Shown here one piece after another: positions 15,619 through 23,992 of a stretch of 64,000 bases of DNA. The stretch comes from Sinorhizobium arboris LMG 14919 (GTDB taxonomy: Bacteria; Pseudomonadota; Alphaproteobacteria; Rhizobiales; Rhizobiaceae), in contig NZ_ATYB01000014.1 in the NCBI RefSeq assembly GCF_000427465.1, positions 458,316 to 522,315 of the forward strand. The letters are read 5' to 3'. A model generated the notes under the pieces. The model did no database searches, had not been told where the DNA came from, and saw only the letters and a program-made list of their open reading frames with translations. A program made the translations under genes and the position numbers. Positions within the stretch are counted from its first letter, which is position 1. Every line of letters starts with the position of its first letter.

Positions 15619-16872
15619 ATGAAGACGGACGTAGTGGTTCTCGGTGCCGGCATTGTTGGCATTTCCTGTGCGATCCACCTGGCTCGACGGGGAAGGTCGG
15701 TGGTGCTTCTGGACCGGCGTGGTCCGGGGGAGGAGACGTCCTACGGCAATGCCGGTCTGATCCAGCGCGAGGGCGTTTTTCCCTACGGCTTTCCGCACAA
15801 TTTCGGCGCGCTTTTCCGCTACGCCCTGAACAACACGATAGATGCCAGCTATCACTTCCGTGCGCTGCCCAGCCTGGTGCCGTTCCTCGCGCGCTACTGG
15901 TGGCACTCGGGCTTCACCCAGCACCAGAAGATCGCCCATCTTTATGCTCCGCTTATCGAGCATTCGATCGCGGAACATCAGGAGCTGATCGACGCATCCG
16001 GGGCTGGCGACCTCATTCGCAAAGACGGCTGGATGAAGGTTTTCCGCACCGAAAAGGAGCGGGACGCGGCCTTTAAGGATGCCGAGCAGCTTTCGGCCGG
16101 ATTCGGGGTCAATCACCAGAAGCTTTCGACCAGCGAGTTGAAAACCATCGAACCATCCATCCAGGTCGAACTCGCCGGCGGTCTGCGCTGGACCGATCCG
16201 TGGTCGATCCGCGATCCGCACAGCCTGAACAAGGCGTATCTCACGTACTTCCAGTCGCTCGGCGGCCGGCTCGTCTCCGGCGATGCGGCGACGCTGGAGC
16301 ATATTTTGGAAGGAGCGGGCTGGCGTGTCGCGACACCGGACGGCCCGCTGCAGACCCGGGAGGTCGTCGTCGCGCTCGGTCCCTGGGCCGACACGGTCAC
16401 GCGCAAGCTTGGCTACCATTTCCCGCTTGCAGTGAAGCGCGGCTACCACATGCATTACGGCACCAGGGAAGGCGCTCAGCTCAATAATTGGGTGCTCGAC
16501 GCGGAGAAGGGTTATTTCCTGGCGCCGATGCTGCGCGGCGTCCGGCTGACGACCGGTGCAGAATTTGCGCTGCGCGACGCGCCGAAAACACCGGTTCAGC
16601 TGACGCGGGCCGAGCGGGTCGCTCGCGAATTCTTTCCGCTTGCCGAGCGGCGCGACGAGGAGCCCTGGATGGGCGCGCGCCCCTGCACGCCCGACATGAT
16701 GCCCATCATCGGCAAGGCTCCGCGGCACGAGGGTCTCTGGTTCGCCTTCGGGCACGCGCATCACGGCATGACGCTCGGCCCGGTCACCGGCCGGGCGCTG
16801 GCCGAGGCGATGACGGGCGAGAGGCCGGTGATCGACATCGCGCCGTACCGGCCCGAGCGCTTCCTCGCGTAG
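15619..16872 (+). CDS. FAD-dependent D-amino-acid dehydrogenase (DadA-like)
   Basis: A 417-residue flavoprotein of the DAO family. The N-terminal Rossmann motif VVVLGAGIVGISCAIHLARRG binds FAD, followed by the conserved ETSYGNAG loop; the C-terminal block WMGARPCTPDMMPIIGKAP and GHAHHGMTLGPVTGR is the DadA hallmark. It probably oxidises D-amino acids or related amines to keto acids and passes electrons to the respiratory chain. The start is the ATG with AGGAGA about 10 bases upstream. It is the only large enzyme gene in the surrounding stress cluster; its exact substrate is not determined by sequence. Confidence 0.85.
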   Translation: MKTDVVVLGAGIVGISCAIHLARRGRSVVLLDRRGPGEETSYGNAGLIQREGVFPYGFPHNFGALFRYALNNTIDASYHFRALPSLVPFLARYWWHSGFTQHQKIAHLYAPLIEHSIAEHQELIDASGAGDLIRKDGWMKVFRTEKERDAAFKDAEQLSAGFGVNHQKLSTSELKTIEPSIQVELAGGLRWTDPWSIRDPHSLNKAYLTYFQSLGGRLVSGDAATLEHILEGAGWRVATPDGPLQTREVVVALGPWADTVTRKLGYHFPLAVKRGYHMHYGTREGAQLNNWVLDAEKGYFLAPMLRGVRLTTGAEFALRDAPKTPVQLTRAERVAREFFPLAERRDEEPWMGARPCTPDMMPIIGKAPRHEGLWFAFGHAHHGMTLGPVTGRALAEAMTGERPVIDIAPYRPERFLA

Positions 16873-16884
16873 CTTTTTCCGTCT

Positions 16885-16906
16885 GGCGCCGGAACCAACC
16901 GGCGCC
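16885..16906 (+). terminator. Hairpin after the DadA-like gene
   Basis: Perfect 8-bp arms GGCGCCGG / CCGGCGCC with loop AACCAA, 12 bases after the stop; no strong T tract follows, only scattered T. Likely the end of the oxidase transcript. Confidence 0.55.
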
Positions 16907-16985
16907 TCGCGTGTTTCTCCTGCGGCTGACCACGAGGGACGGCCCGCTCGGGCTTTGCCCGGCGGAGGGAGGAGTTTCAAACACA

Positions 16986-17234
16986 ATGAGCAAGCAGACG
17001 GTGGAGTTTGCCGGCGAAGCCGTCGGCGCGCTGATACCCGAGAACGGCCGGCTGCGGTTCATGGCCGTAAAGTTCAGCGTCTGGTCCCTGGAGGGCCGGC
17101 TGTTCGCGACGCCGGAGGAAGCCCGCAAGGCCGTGGCCGTCATTCACGGACTGAAGGAAGGTCCGCCGGTCTTCGGTACCCGTCCGCTGCCCTTGGGCGG
17201 GTATGAAACAACCCCTATTTCCGAACTGCGGTGA
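16986..17234 (+). CDS. Conserved hypothetical small protein
   Basis: An 82-residue soluble protein without a recognised domain, MSKQTVEFAGEAVGALIPE at the N terminus and a central predicted alpha/beta segment. GGAGGAG precedes the ATG at a rather long spacing of about 12 bases. Codon use looks coding (strong third-position G/C), and it does not overlap any other gene. Function unknown. Confidence 0.65.
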   Translation: MSKQTVEFAGEAVGALIPENGRLRFMAVKFSVWSLEGRLFATPEEARKAVAVIHGLKEGPPVFGTRPLPLGGYETTPISELR

Positions 17235-17274
17235 CGGGGCCGCTCCCGGCAGCACCGATTCACGATCGCGTGCA

Positions 17275-17826
17275 TCATCCCGGAGCCGGTCCGTCTCCGG
17301 CATCTTCATTCTTCTGCGGCGCAGCGTCCGCGTGGTAGAATTCGTCCGGTGCCTTCCACTGCAGTGCCACCTCCAGCCGTCCCAGGACAAAGAGCACGAC
17401 GAGACTCGCTGCGGCGGCGAAGGCCGCGATCAGCCAAAAGCCGAAGCCGACCGAGAGGCCGACGGCTCCGGCAAGCCACATGCCGGCGCCGGTCGTCAGC
17501 CCTTTCACTTCACCCTTGGAAAACACGATCATCCCGGCGGCAAGAAAGGCAACGCCCGCCGTTACGGCCTCGACGACCCGAATGGGATCGATGCGTACCT
17601 CGGGGCCGGAAAGGCTTTTCATGTGCACGCTTTCGATGGCGACCACGGCGAAGATCGCGGAGGCGAGGCTGACGAGAATATGGGTCCTGAGGCCCGCCGG
17701 CCGCTGCCGCTTTTCCCGCTCGACGCCAATCGCTGCGCCGAGCAGGAGGGCGCCGAAGAGGCGTGCGAATATCACCGTATAGGGTGTTTGTGTATCGACA
17801 AGGATATCGGCAACGATTTCGTTCAT
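17275..17826 (-). CDS. MgtC/SapB family membrane protein
   Basis: A 183-residue protein of the MgtC/SapB family, with about four N-terminal helices and the family signature ARLFGALLLGAAIGVEREKRQRPAGLRTH (shown in part) near residues 22-50, plus GMWLAGAVGLSVGFGFW. MgtC proteins modulate the membrane potential and survival under low magnesium or acid in other bacteria; the short MgtC forms in rhizobia are uncharacterised. The gene stands alone; a RIME element lies upstream. Confidence 0.85.
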   Translation of the reverse strand: MNEIVADILVDTQTPYTVIFARLFGALLLGAAIGVEREKRQRPAGLRTHILVSLASAIFAVVAIESVHMKSLSGPEVRIDPIRVVEAVTAGVAFLAAGMIVFSKGEVKGLTTGAGMWLAGAVGLSVGFGFWLIAAFAAAASLVVLFVLGRLEVALQWKAPDEFYHADAAPQKNEDAGDGPAPG

Positions 17827-17860
17827 GAAAGACGAACCCGCTTGGACACTCGGCCCCCTA

Positions 17861-17965
17861 GGTCACGATGATTTCAGGTCTCGTCGAGCTAAAATCATGA
17901 ACGTGATCGATTCAAATAGGTCAATGCGGGACGCGGGCGGATAACCGCCCACGCCTTCCTCCTCC
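17861..17965. repeat. RIME-type palindromic intergenic element, copy 2
   Basis: Begins GGTCACGATGATTTCAGG, contains TCGAGCTAAAATCATGAACG and GCGGGCGGATAACCGCCC, matching the other copies. It lies directly next to a second repeat type, forming a mosaic that fills the gap before the next gene. Confidence 0.85.
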
Positions 17966-17970
17966 CCTTT

Positions 17971-18074
17971 ACAGCGCCGCGCGTCTTATCAGACGCGCAA
18001 AGGTCGCAGCAGCACTTTGATCTGCTGCATGTTTTCGCCCTTCAATCGATTTGGATTAAAGGAAACATGCAGTA
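17971..18074 (+). repeat. Rhizobial intergenic repeat, full copy
   Basis: Starts ACAGCGCCGCGCGTCTTATC, includes CAGACGCGCAAAG, CAGCACTTTGATCTGCTGCA and ends GGAAACATGCAGTA. I recognise this as a widespread short intergenic repeat of Sinorhizobium; a partial inverted copy lies at 5101-5163. It contains two hairpin-forming segments and no ORF. Confidence 0.75.
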
Positions 18075-18163
18075 GCCGAAATCGGCCGGCCGGGCATGAA
18101 TCGAAGAAGAGCGGGATGTGGCGGCCTGCCGCCTTCATCCCGCTCGAAAGGGCATTCGTCGGA

Positions 18164-18562
18164 CTACTGCGCCGGAGTCGTCTGCGGCTGAGCCGGCGTG
18201 GCCGGAGCTGCCGGCGGTTGCGTCTCGGGTGCTGCAGGCGTCTGCGTCTCAGGCGCTGCCGGGGCTGTCGTTCCTCCGGCGGGCGGCGTCGCCTGATCGG
18301 TCGGCGCGGGTTGGCCAGGTGTCGTATCGGGCGCAGTCGTCTCGGACTGGCTCGGCGCGACCGGCTCGTTCTCGGCGTCCCTGGTCAGCTCTGCCGGTAG
18401 CCAGGCGATCAGCGCGAGTATCAGACCGGCGAGAATGATGACCAGCAACGGCCAGGTGCTGCGGCGCGATCTGACCACGGGCGTTTCCGGATCCCGCGGC
18501 GTCGGCTGACCGGTGGCAGGATCGAGCGGCGGTTTCTCCCTCAATTCTTCGTGCGGGTTCAT
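18164..18562 (-). CDS. Single-helix membrane protein with Pro/Ala/Thr-rich periplasmic tail
   Basis: A 132-residue protein: a hydrophilic N terminus (MNPHEELREKPPLDPATG), one helix (WPLLVIILAGLILALIAWLP, about 37-56) and a low-complexity tail of repeated A-P-E-T-Q units that should be periplasmic. The start is the ATG with AAGGA 8 bases upstream; a nearer ATG has no room for a ribosome site. A perfect RpoE2-type promoter lies 139 bases upstream, so general-stress induction is expected. Function unknown. Confidence 0.75.
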   Translation of the reverse strand: MNPHEELREKPPLDPATGQPTPRDPETPVVRSRRSTWPLLVIILAGLILALIAWLPAELTRDAENEPVAPSQSETTAPDTTPGQPAPTDQATPPAGGTTAPAAPETQTPAAPETQPPAAPATPAQPQTTPAQ

Positions 18563-18700
18563 GGCGTACATCCTTTCTGTCCGTCACCCCTCCTGCAATC
18601 GCCTTTGCATATCCCCAAATCGGCACGACCCAAGGGGGCTCCGTACCACCGCAAGTTAAATTGCGACCTCGCCGCCCCGTGGGCACACGACGCGATGATA

Positions 18701-18725
18701 AACGTCCGGGAACCTGCAAAGTTCC
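18701..18725 (-). promoter_or_regulatory. RpoE2 (EcfG-type) general stress promoter
   Basis: Minus strand GGAAC, 16 bases, CGTT; perfect match on the strand of the Pro/Ala-rich membrane protein. Confidence 0.78.
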
Positions 18726-18873
18726 GTTGTGTTCGGGACTTCGCCCCGGTCGCAGGACTACCCTGGCGGGAAGTCAGCGACTGCGGTCCCATCGCAGCTT
18801 GTCATAAAACTGTCACAAAGGCGGCAGACCGTCCGCGGCGGCGTGGCTGGAGCATCTGTTGCGGAGGAGCAAG

Positions 18874-19530
18874 ATGGATGTCGAAGGCACCACCACGGCC
18901 AGAGTCCTGACACGGGAGAGGCGAGTAAAGGGCGACTTCCATTATTTTCTCCTCGTCATCTGTTCCTGCATCGTGCTGTTGACGTCCATGGTCATCGCCG
19001 ATCGCCTTTTTGGCATCGATTACTACGACCTCGTCCGCGACCCGAACGCCATCGCCGGGCAGCCGAATTATTTCGGGCTGGTCTCCAATCTGGGCGTCAT
19101 TCTCTGGTTTACGGGAGGGATCGCTGCACTCCAGGCCCATTGGGCCGGCGCCGGTTCCGATGCGCCGCATCTGCGCCGTGCGCTTCTCGCCGGCGGTCTC
19201 TTTTCAGGGCTGATGGGCATCGACGATCTTCTGATGCTTCACGAGGCGGTTGCCACGGCCGGGGTCCCGGAGCCGCTTGTCCTTGTCCCCCATATGCTCC
19301 TGCTGGCGACGCTCTGTTATCACGCATACTTCATCCGCCGCGCCATTCAGTGGAACCTGCTTGCCAGCGCCGTCGCCTCGCTCGGCGCTTCCTTCCTGGT
19401 GGACGCGGTTTCGGAACACATCGCCGGACTTGTTTTTGTGGAGGAGGGCTTCAAGCTCCTCGGAATCATGTTCCTGGCCGTCTTTCTCAGCCTGACGAGC
19501 CATGCGGCGCTGAATATGAAGCACCGCTGA
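18874..19530 (+). CDS. Polytopic membrane protein of unknown function
   Basis: A 218-residue protein with about six predicted helices. Two conserved-looking acidic/histidine motifs, GIDDLLMLHE near residue 113 and SEHIAGLVFVEEGFK near 184, resemble metal-binding or catalytic motifs inside a membrane, but I cannot name the family. GGAGGAGC sits about 3 bases before the ATG. Neighbours are stress genes, but no GGAAC promoter was seen for it on the plus strand. Confidence 0.7.
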   Translation: MDVEGTTTARVLTRERRVKGDFHYFLLVICSCIVLLTSMVIADRLFGIDYYDLVRDPNAIAGQPNYFGLVSNLGVILWFTGGIAALQAHWAGAGSDAPHLRRALLAGGLFSGLMGIDDLLMLHEAVATAGVPEPLVLVPHMLLLATLCYHAYFIRRAIQWNLLASAVASLGASFLVDAVSEHIAGLVFVEEGFKLLGIMFLAVFLSLTSHAALNMKHR

Positions 19531-19664
19531 AACCCACATCGTGACGGGGCGCTGCTCGAAGTTCCCGCCGGCTGTCGCCCCGGCCGCGAGGAGGTGAATG
19601 CGGGCTTGTTGCAGGCCTTTCCGAATCTGCTAGCTTCGTCATTTTCTGGATAGGGCTGAAGACG

Positions 19665-20030
19665 ATGCAGATAGCGAGACTGGCTTGCACTGGTCTGATC
19701 CTTGCCGTTTCGGGGGCTGAGCGGCTCCACGCCGAACCGCTTTATACGGTGGACGACCTCGGAGCAGCGCTCAGCAGGTGCTGGACTCCGCCGGCAGGTT
19801 TCAAGGATTCCTTCGTAACCCTGAGGTTCGGCTTCCGCGGCGACGGTACGCTGATGGGCCCGCCCCGGCCGACTGCGATCCAGGTGAACGGCGACGAGAA
19901 ACAGCGGCAGGCATTCGTGACCGCAGCCACCGAGGCGCTGCAGGGCTGCATGCCGCTGGAGTTTTCCAAGGAACTCTCCGACGAAATCGCAGGAAACGTG
20001 TTCACGCTGCAGTTCAGGTCGGCGGACTGA
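19665..20030 (+). CDS. Periplasmic hypothetical protein
   Basis: A 121-residue protein with a probable signal peptide (MQIARLACTGLILAVSG...AEP). The mature part, with LSRCWTPPAGFKDSFVTLRFGFRGDG and LQGCMPLEFSKEL, resembles the TonB-C/TolA-C-like small domain seen in many rhizobial exported proteins, with two cysteines that could form a disulfide. The match is by pattern only. It converges on the DUF899 operon. Confidence 0.6.
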   Translation: MQIARLACTGLILAVSGAERLHAEPLYTVDDLGAALSRCWTPPAGFKDSFVTLRFGFRGDGTLMGPPRPTAIQVNGDEKQRQAFVTAATEALQGCMPLEFSKELSDEIAGNVFTLQFRSAD

Positions 20031-20316
20031 TCCGCGGGGGTGCCCGCCTGGAGGGCGCTTCCCGTTTTGCGGAGATCAGCTTCAGCCATGGCGCCACGTG
20101 AAAAACGGACATCAGCAAGTACATGCTGGCCATCCCGTTGAGCAACGGAACACTTTGTATCGACGAGCAGATATCCGCATCGCCGCCGCCAATAGCCAGC
20201 AGCGCCATGAGCGCGAAAGTCGGTGCGGCGGCGAGGCTCAGCCAGTCGGCCAGGCCACGCGCGGCGGTACCCGTTGCGATCCGCATCGGCCGGTCACTCC
20301 TGGGCATATTCGTCAT
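20014..20316 (-). CDS. Small membrane protein coupled to the DUF899 gene
   Basis: A 100-residue protein with two or three helices (LSLAAAPTFALMALLAIGGGD and VPLLNGMASMYLLMSVFHVAPWL). Its start overlaps the end of the DUF899 gene by about 23 bases, so the two should be translated together; an alternative ATG lies three codons on. Its 3' end overlaps the convergent periplasmic-protein gene by 17 bases. No family recognised. Confidence 0.6.
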   Translation of the reverse strand: MTNMPRSDRPMRIATGTAARGLADWLSLAAAPTFALMALLAIGGGDADICSSIQSVPLLNGMASMYLLMSVFHVAPWLKLISAKREAPSRRAPPRISPPT

Positions 20317-21109
20317 GGCGGCGCCACCAGATGCCGTTCTCGTTGCGTCCCTTGGGGGCCCGGTCGAGCCACTGATACATGCCCCATAGCCCATCCAGTC
20401 CACGCGCATAGCTGGAGTAGGTGTGGTAGACGATGCCGTCCTCGAGCGCGAAGGCGCTGACACCGGGCCTGTCGCGTGTATAGGTGGCGACGTCGGTCCC
20501 CGTCATGGCTGCGATCTGTGCGACCGGCCCCTCGCTGCCGCTTGGGTCCCATTCCCGGACTGTCCTGCCCGCGAGCGGCTCGGACGCCGGTTGCTCGGGG
20601 ATTGGCGGCTCACGGCGGAAATTATAGTCGATGCCGCCTTCGCGCTGTTGTTGTTCGGTGAACCAGACGCAGAAATCGCGGTTGAAGTCGCCGCCGTCCG
20701 AAGAAGCCCAGGGGAAGCTCCATCCCAGCCGCTGCTTATAGGCCTTGAGCTTCGCAAGCGGCGCGCGCGAGACCGCTGAGAAGGCGACGTCGTGGTTTTC
20801 GAGATGAGCGACGATCCCGTTGAAACCATCGGCGATCGCAGAACAGGACGGGCAGCCGGCCGTGTAGTCGGGCCCGAACATGAAATGATAGACGAGGAGT
20901 TGCGAGCGCCCCTTGAAGAGGTCTCGCAGCGAGGCCTCGCCCTCGTCAGTCTCGAACCGGTACGACTTGTCGATCCGTACCCAAGGCAATTCCCGGCGCC
21001 ACCGCGCCAGCTCGTCGCTTCGCCGCGTCAGGTTCTTTTCGGCCTCGAGCAGGTCGAGCCGCGCTGCCAGCCATTCTTCCCGTGTTCCGGTTGCATGTGC
21101 CGTCATCAT
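20294..21109 (-). CDS. DUF899 thioredoxin-like family protein
   Basis: A 271-residue cytosolic protein of the DUF899 family, which has a thioredoxin-like fold related to AhpC/TSA. The family blocks RRELPWVRIDKSYRFET, LLVYHFMFGPDYTAGCPSCS (with the CxxC-like CPSC near residue 90) and the C-terminal YHTYSSYARGLDGLWGMYQWLDRAPKGRNE are clear. The redox partner and substrate are unknown. AGAGGAGAAG precedes the paired ATG codons. It is divergent from a predicted DNA-binding protein that may control it. Confidence 0.88.
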   Translation of the reverse strand: MMTAHATGTREEWLAARLDLLEAEKNLTRRSDELARWRRELPWVRIDKSYRFETDEGEASLRDLFKGRSQLLVYHFMFGPDYTAGCPSCSAIADGFNGIVAHLENHDVAFSAVSRAPLAKLKAYKQRLGWSFPWASSDGGDFNRDFCVWFTEQQQREGGIDYNFRREPPIPEQPASEPLAGRTVREWDPSGSEGPVAQIAAMTGTDVATYTRDRPGVSAFALEDGIVYHTYSSYARGLDGLWGMYQWLDRAPKGRNENGIWWRRHDEYAQE

Positions 21110-21230
21110 TCTTCTCCTCTGGCTATCTATCGTCGTACAGTGTTCCCACGGGGCGGTTCTCCCGGTGGTCATGCGCCAGACTACGAGCCGGAGGTCGAAT
21201 GGTGAGAGTGACAAGTGTGACGGGATTTCG

Positions 21231-22451
21231 ATGGACTCGCTGATCACCGCCGCGGCACGCGCCCTCGCGGCCGGCGATCTTCTCGGCGTACTCAACCGTG
21301 TGGCTCTGCGTGACGACGCGCATGCGCTGGCGCTTCGGGGCATCGCCATGGCGCAGCTCGGCGACTTCGGCCGGGCAAAGACCCTCCTCAGAAGCGCCGC
21401 GCATGCGTTCGGTCAAAGGCAGGCGGTGGCACGCGCGCGGTGCGTCGTTGCGGAGGCCGAGATCGCTCTCGTCTCGCGCGACCTGGCCTGGCCCACGAAA
21501 ACGCTCGAAGCGGCGAGGGCGACGCTCGAAGCACATGGCGACCACGTGAATGCCGCACATGCGCGCAACCTCGAGGCCCGGCGCCTGCTTCTCATCGGCC
21601 GCCTCGACGAGGCCGAGCGCGCGCTCGCGCCAGACTCGAGCATGCCGCTCCCGCCCGCAACGCGCGCGGCGCGCGAACTGGTCGTTGCGGGCATCTGCAT
21701 GCGACGCCTGCAGGCGAAAGCCGCGCGCGTTGCGCTTGCCGGGGCCGAGAGCGCTGCGCGCCAGGCCAAAATTCCGGCGCTGACCGCCGAGGTGGAAAGC
21801 GCATCGCTTGTCCTGGACACGCCCGTTGCGCGCCTGATCGGAAGCGGCGGGGAGCGCCCTCTCCTGATCGAGGAGGTCGAAACGCTGCTCGCTTCGGGAG
21901 CGCTCGTGGTGGACGGCTGCCGCAACGTCGTGCGGCACGAAAGCCTCGTCGTCTCGCTCGCCACACGTCCGGTCCTGTTCGCGCTTGCCCGCGCACTCGG
22001 CGAAGCCTGGCCGGGAGACGTGCCGAGAACTGCACTCCTCGCGCGCGCCTTCCGCGCGAGACAGTCCGACGATTCGCACCGCGCGCGGCTGCGGGTCGAA
22101 ATCGGGCGCCTTCGGGCGGAGCTTCGGGCGTTGGCGGAGGTGCGGGCGACGAAGCAGGGTTTTGCGCTTTCGCCGCGCCGCGCCGGTGAGATCGTCGTGC
22201 TGGCGCCGCCCGTCGAAGACCAGCATGCGGCGGTGCTTGCCTTGCTCGCCGATGGTGAATCGTGGTCGAGTTCGGCGCTGGCGATCGCGCTCGGAGCGAG
22301 CCCGCGCACCGTGCAGCGGGCACTCGAGCAGCTTGCCTCGGCCGGCAAGGTGCAATCCTTCGGCCGCGGGCGGGCGCTTCGTTGGATGACCCCGCCCGTG
22401 CCGGGCTTCCCGACAGTCTTGTTACTCCCGGGCCCGCTGCCGAGCGACTAG
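21231..22451 (+). CDS. Winged-helix regulator with TPR-like helical domain
   Basis: A 406-residue protein. The first 200 residues are alanine-rich helical repeats of TPR type; the C-terminal part (about 330-385) is a helix-turn-helix, LADGESWSSSALAIALGASPRTVQRALEQLASAGKVQSFGRGRALRW, quoted here only as the region from LADGES to LRW. This looks like a transcriptional regulator. It is divergent from the DUF899 operon and is followed by a beta-propeller gene, an association that suggests it regulates this small redox/sensing module. The start is the only ATG after the divergent promoter region; no strong ribosome site is seen. Confidence 0.72.
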   Translation: MDSLITAAARALAAGDLLGVLNRVALRDDAHALALRGIAMAQLGDFGRAKTLLRSAAHAFGQRQAVARARCVVAEAEIALVSRDLAWPTKTLEAARATLEAHGDHVNAAHARNLEARRLLLIGRLDEAERALAPDSSMPLPPATRAARELVVAGICMRRLQAKAARVALAGAESAARQAKIPALTAEVESASLVLDTPVARLIGSGGERPLLIEEVETLLASGALVVDGCRNVVRHESLVVSLATRPVLFALARALGEAWPGDVPRTALLARAFRARQSDDSHRARLRVEIGRLRAELRALAEVRATKQGFALSPRRAGEIVVLAPPVEDQHAAVLALLADGESWSSSALAIALGASPRTVQRALEQLASAGKVQSFGRGRALRWMTPPVPGFPTVLLLPGPLPSD

Positions 22452-22484
22452 GATGCGGAAGGTAACAAGCGACGAGGATGAGAA

Positions 22485-23129
22485 ATGAAACGATCGAAAG
22501 CCGAAATTCTCCAGGAATACGGACCTTTTCCGCATACCGAGCAGGTGCACGGCGTCACCTATGACGGCCGCCACATCTGGTTTGCCTCCGGCGACAGGCT
22601 CAACGCTCTCGATCCGGCGAGCGGCGAGACGGTGCGCTCCATCGATGTCGCCGCACATGCGGGAACGGCCTTCGACGGTCAGCACCTGTTTCAGATCGCC
22701 GAGGATCGCATCCAGAAGATCGATCCGGCGACCGGTCGCGTGCTTGCGACGATTCCGGCCCCCGCCGGCGGAGGCGATTCAGGCCTCGCCTGGGCCGAAG
22801 GAACGCTCTGGGTGGGCCACTATCGGGGGCGGAAGATCCACCAGGTCGACCCCGACACGGGGCGGATCCTTCGCACGATCGAGTCCAACCGGGTCGTCAC
22901 CGGCGTCACTTGGGTCGACGGCGAGCTCTGGCATGGCACATGGGAAGGCGACGAGAGCGATGTGAGGCGCTTGGATCCGGACACCGGAGAAGTCCTCGAA
23001 ACGCTCGAAATGCCGCCCGGCATCGGCGTTTCCGGCCTCGAATCCGACGGCGGCGACCGGTTCTTCTGCGGAGGAGGAAACAGCGGCAAGGTGAGGGCGA
23101 TCCGCAAGCCCAGCCGGATCTCCGCTTAG
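22485..23129 (+). CDS. Cytosolic beta-propeller (YncE/Vgb-like) protein
   Basis: A 214-residue protein without signal peptide, made of five WD/YVTN-like repeats with the recurring pattern GLAWAEGTLWVGHYRG, VTWVDGELWHGTWEG and DPxTGxVL. Such small propellers include glutamine cyclotransferase-like and virginiamycin B lyase-like proteins. It starts 33 bases after the winged-helix gene with GAGGATGAGAA upstream, so it is probably in one operon with it. The catalytic role is not determined. Confidence 0.75.
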   Translation: MKRSKAEILQEYGPFPHTEQVHGVTYDGRHIWFASGDRLNALDPASGETVRSIDVAAHAGTAFDGQHLFQIAEDRIQKIDPATGRVLATIPAPAGGGDSGLAWAEGTLWVGHYRGRKIHQVDPDTGRILRTIESNRVVTGVTWVDGELWHGTWEGDESDVRRLDPDTGEVLETLEMPPGIGVSGLESDGGDRFFCGGGNSGKVRAIRKPSRISA

Positions 23130-23154
23130 GCAGTCCGGCGCCTGGAGGGAAATG

Positions 23155-23203
23155 AAGGTCCCAGAGCGTTTAGAAGGGACAATCGCGTTGGCTCCGGGAC
23201 CTT
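23155..23203. other. Long imperfect inverted repeat
   Basis: AAGGTCCC-x-GAGC and its complement pair across a 22-base loop downstream of the propeller gene. There is no T tract, so it is not a standard terminator. A second GGTCC/GGACC cluster follows within 120 bases (23283-23322). Function unknown. Confidence 0.4.
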
Positions 23204-23339
23204 CAGACGACATTGGCGGCTGACGAGGATGCCGCCGTGGTCGCTTCAGAGCGATATGCGTCACGGGAAGCTGCGTGCAACGGTCCTAGGACCTTTAACC
23301 TTCCCGTGTAGGACCAAGGTCCGATACCGGATACACGGC

Positions 23340-23363
23340 GGAACAAAGCTTGCGGCAGGCGAT
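23340..23363 (+). promoter_or_regulatory. Weaker RpoE2-like promoter candidate
   Basis: GGAAC, 18 bases, TT, which meets the loose published core (GGAAC-N18/19-TT) but has GATT instead of CGTT at the -10. It lies about 40 bases before the DUF1236 gene. Confidence 0.45.
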
Positions 23364-23401
23364 TCTTTCATAGGAAGGGATTCGTAGCTGGAGAAGCTCT
23401 C

Positions 23402-23773
23402 ATGACACTTGTTCTCGTCAAGAGCTCCGTTGCACTGGGCCTTGCCGTCTTCCTGACCGCGGCTCCTGCCGAAGCGCAAAGCACAAGCGAGGCCGGCGCA
23501 GCTGCCGATACGGCTCCGGTGACCGTCACAGGATCGGACGCCGGCGCCGCAGTCGATCCGCCGCCGCCGGGGGTGACGGAATATGTCGAGCTGCAGCCGT
23601 TTCCGCAACGGCCGCTCGTCCTGCAGGAGCAGATATCCGTCGGCAAGCCCGTGCCTGAAACCGTCTTTCTCAATACGGTTCCCGCCGACAAGCGCTATGG
23701 TTTTGCAGTCGTCAACGAGAGGCGCGTTATCGCGGACGTGAAGAGCCGCACCGTTGTGCAGGTGGTCAAATAG
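23402..23773 (+). CDS. DUF1236 domain exported protein
   Basis: A 123-residue protein with a signal peptide (cut after APAEAQ, near residue 26), an Ala/Pro-rich linker, and a C-terminal DUF1236 domain with VGKPVPETVFLNTVPADKRYGFAVVNERRVIAD and ending RTVVQVV. The domain is common in rhizobial periplasmic proteins; function unknown. A weak RpoE2-like site precedes it and it lies among stress genes. Confidence 0.82.
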   Translation: MTLVLVKSSVALGLAVFLTAAPAEAQSTSEAGAAADTAPVTVTGSDAGAAVDPPPPGVTEYVELQPFPQRPLVLQEQISVGKPVPETVFLNTVPADKRYGFAVVNERRVIADVKSRTVVQVVK

Positions 23774-23784
23774 CGCGGCGAGCG

Positions 23785-23967
23785 CTAGAGCGCGCCTCCG
23801 GTGACCGGATTCACTTCGGGTTTCTCACTTGTGTCCTTTGCCCCTGGCGGCTGGACGGTTGGCGGTGCGATCGACTCCTCGTCGCGGTGCTTCTTCCGGT
23901 TTGCCGGCTGGCGAACGTCGGCTGGTTCCGCCTGTTCCGGAGTCGCATTGGTGTCCTTGGTGCTCAT
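23785..23967 (-). CDS. Small disordered protein, predicted general-stress gene
   Basis: A 60-residue hydrophilic protein (MSTKDTNATPEQAEPADVRQ...) rich in Pro, Glu and Lys, with no fold recognised. AAAGGAG lies 7 bases before the chosen ATG. A perfect RpoE2-type promoter ends only about 26 bases upstream, giving a short leader, which supports both the gene and the start. It converges with the DUF1236 gene. Confidence 0.72.
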   Translation of the reverse strand: MSTKDTNATPEQAEPADVRQPANRKKHRDEESIAPPTVQPPGAKDTSEKPEVNPVTGGAL

Positions 23968-23992
23968 CGCCTTCTCCTTTCGCCACAAGGAG

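Noticed and set aside
16889..16914. GGAAC-N18-TT match before the 82-residue protein
   Set aside because: The GGAAC lies inside a perfect terminator-like hairpin and the -10 is TGTT instead of CGTT; probably coincidental.
18709..18729. GGAAC followed by CGTT on the plus strand near 18.7 kb
   Set aside because: Spacing is only 11 bases; the functional match there is on the minus strand.
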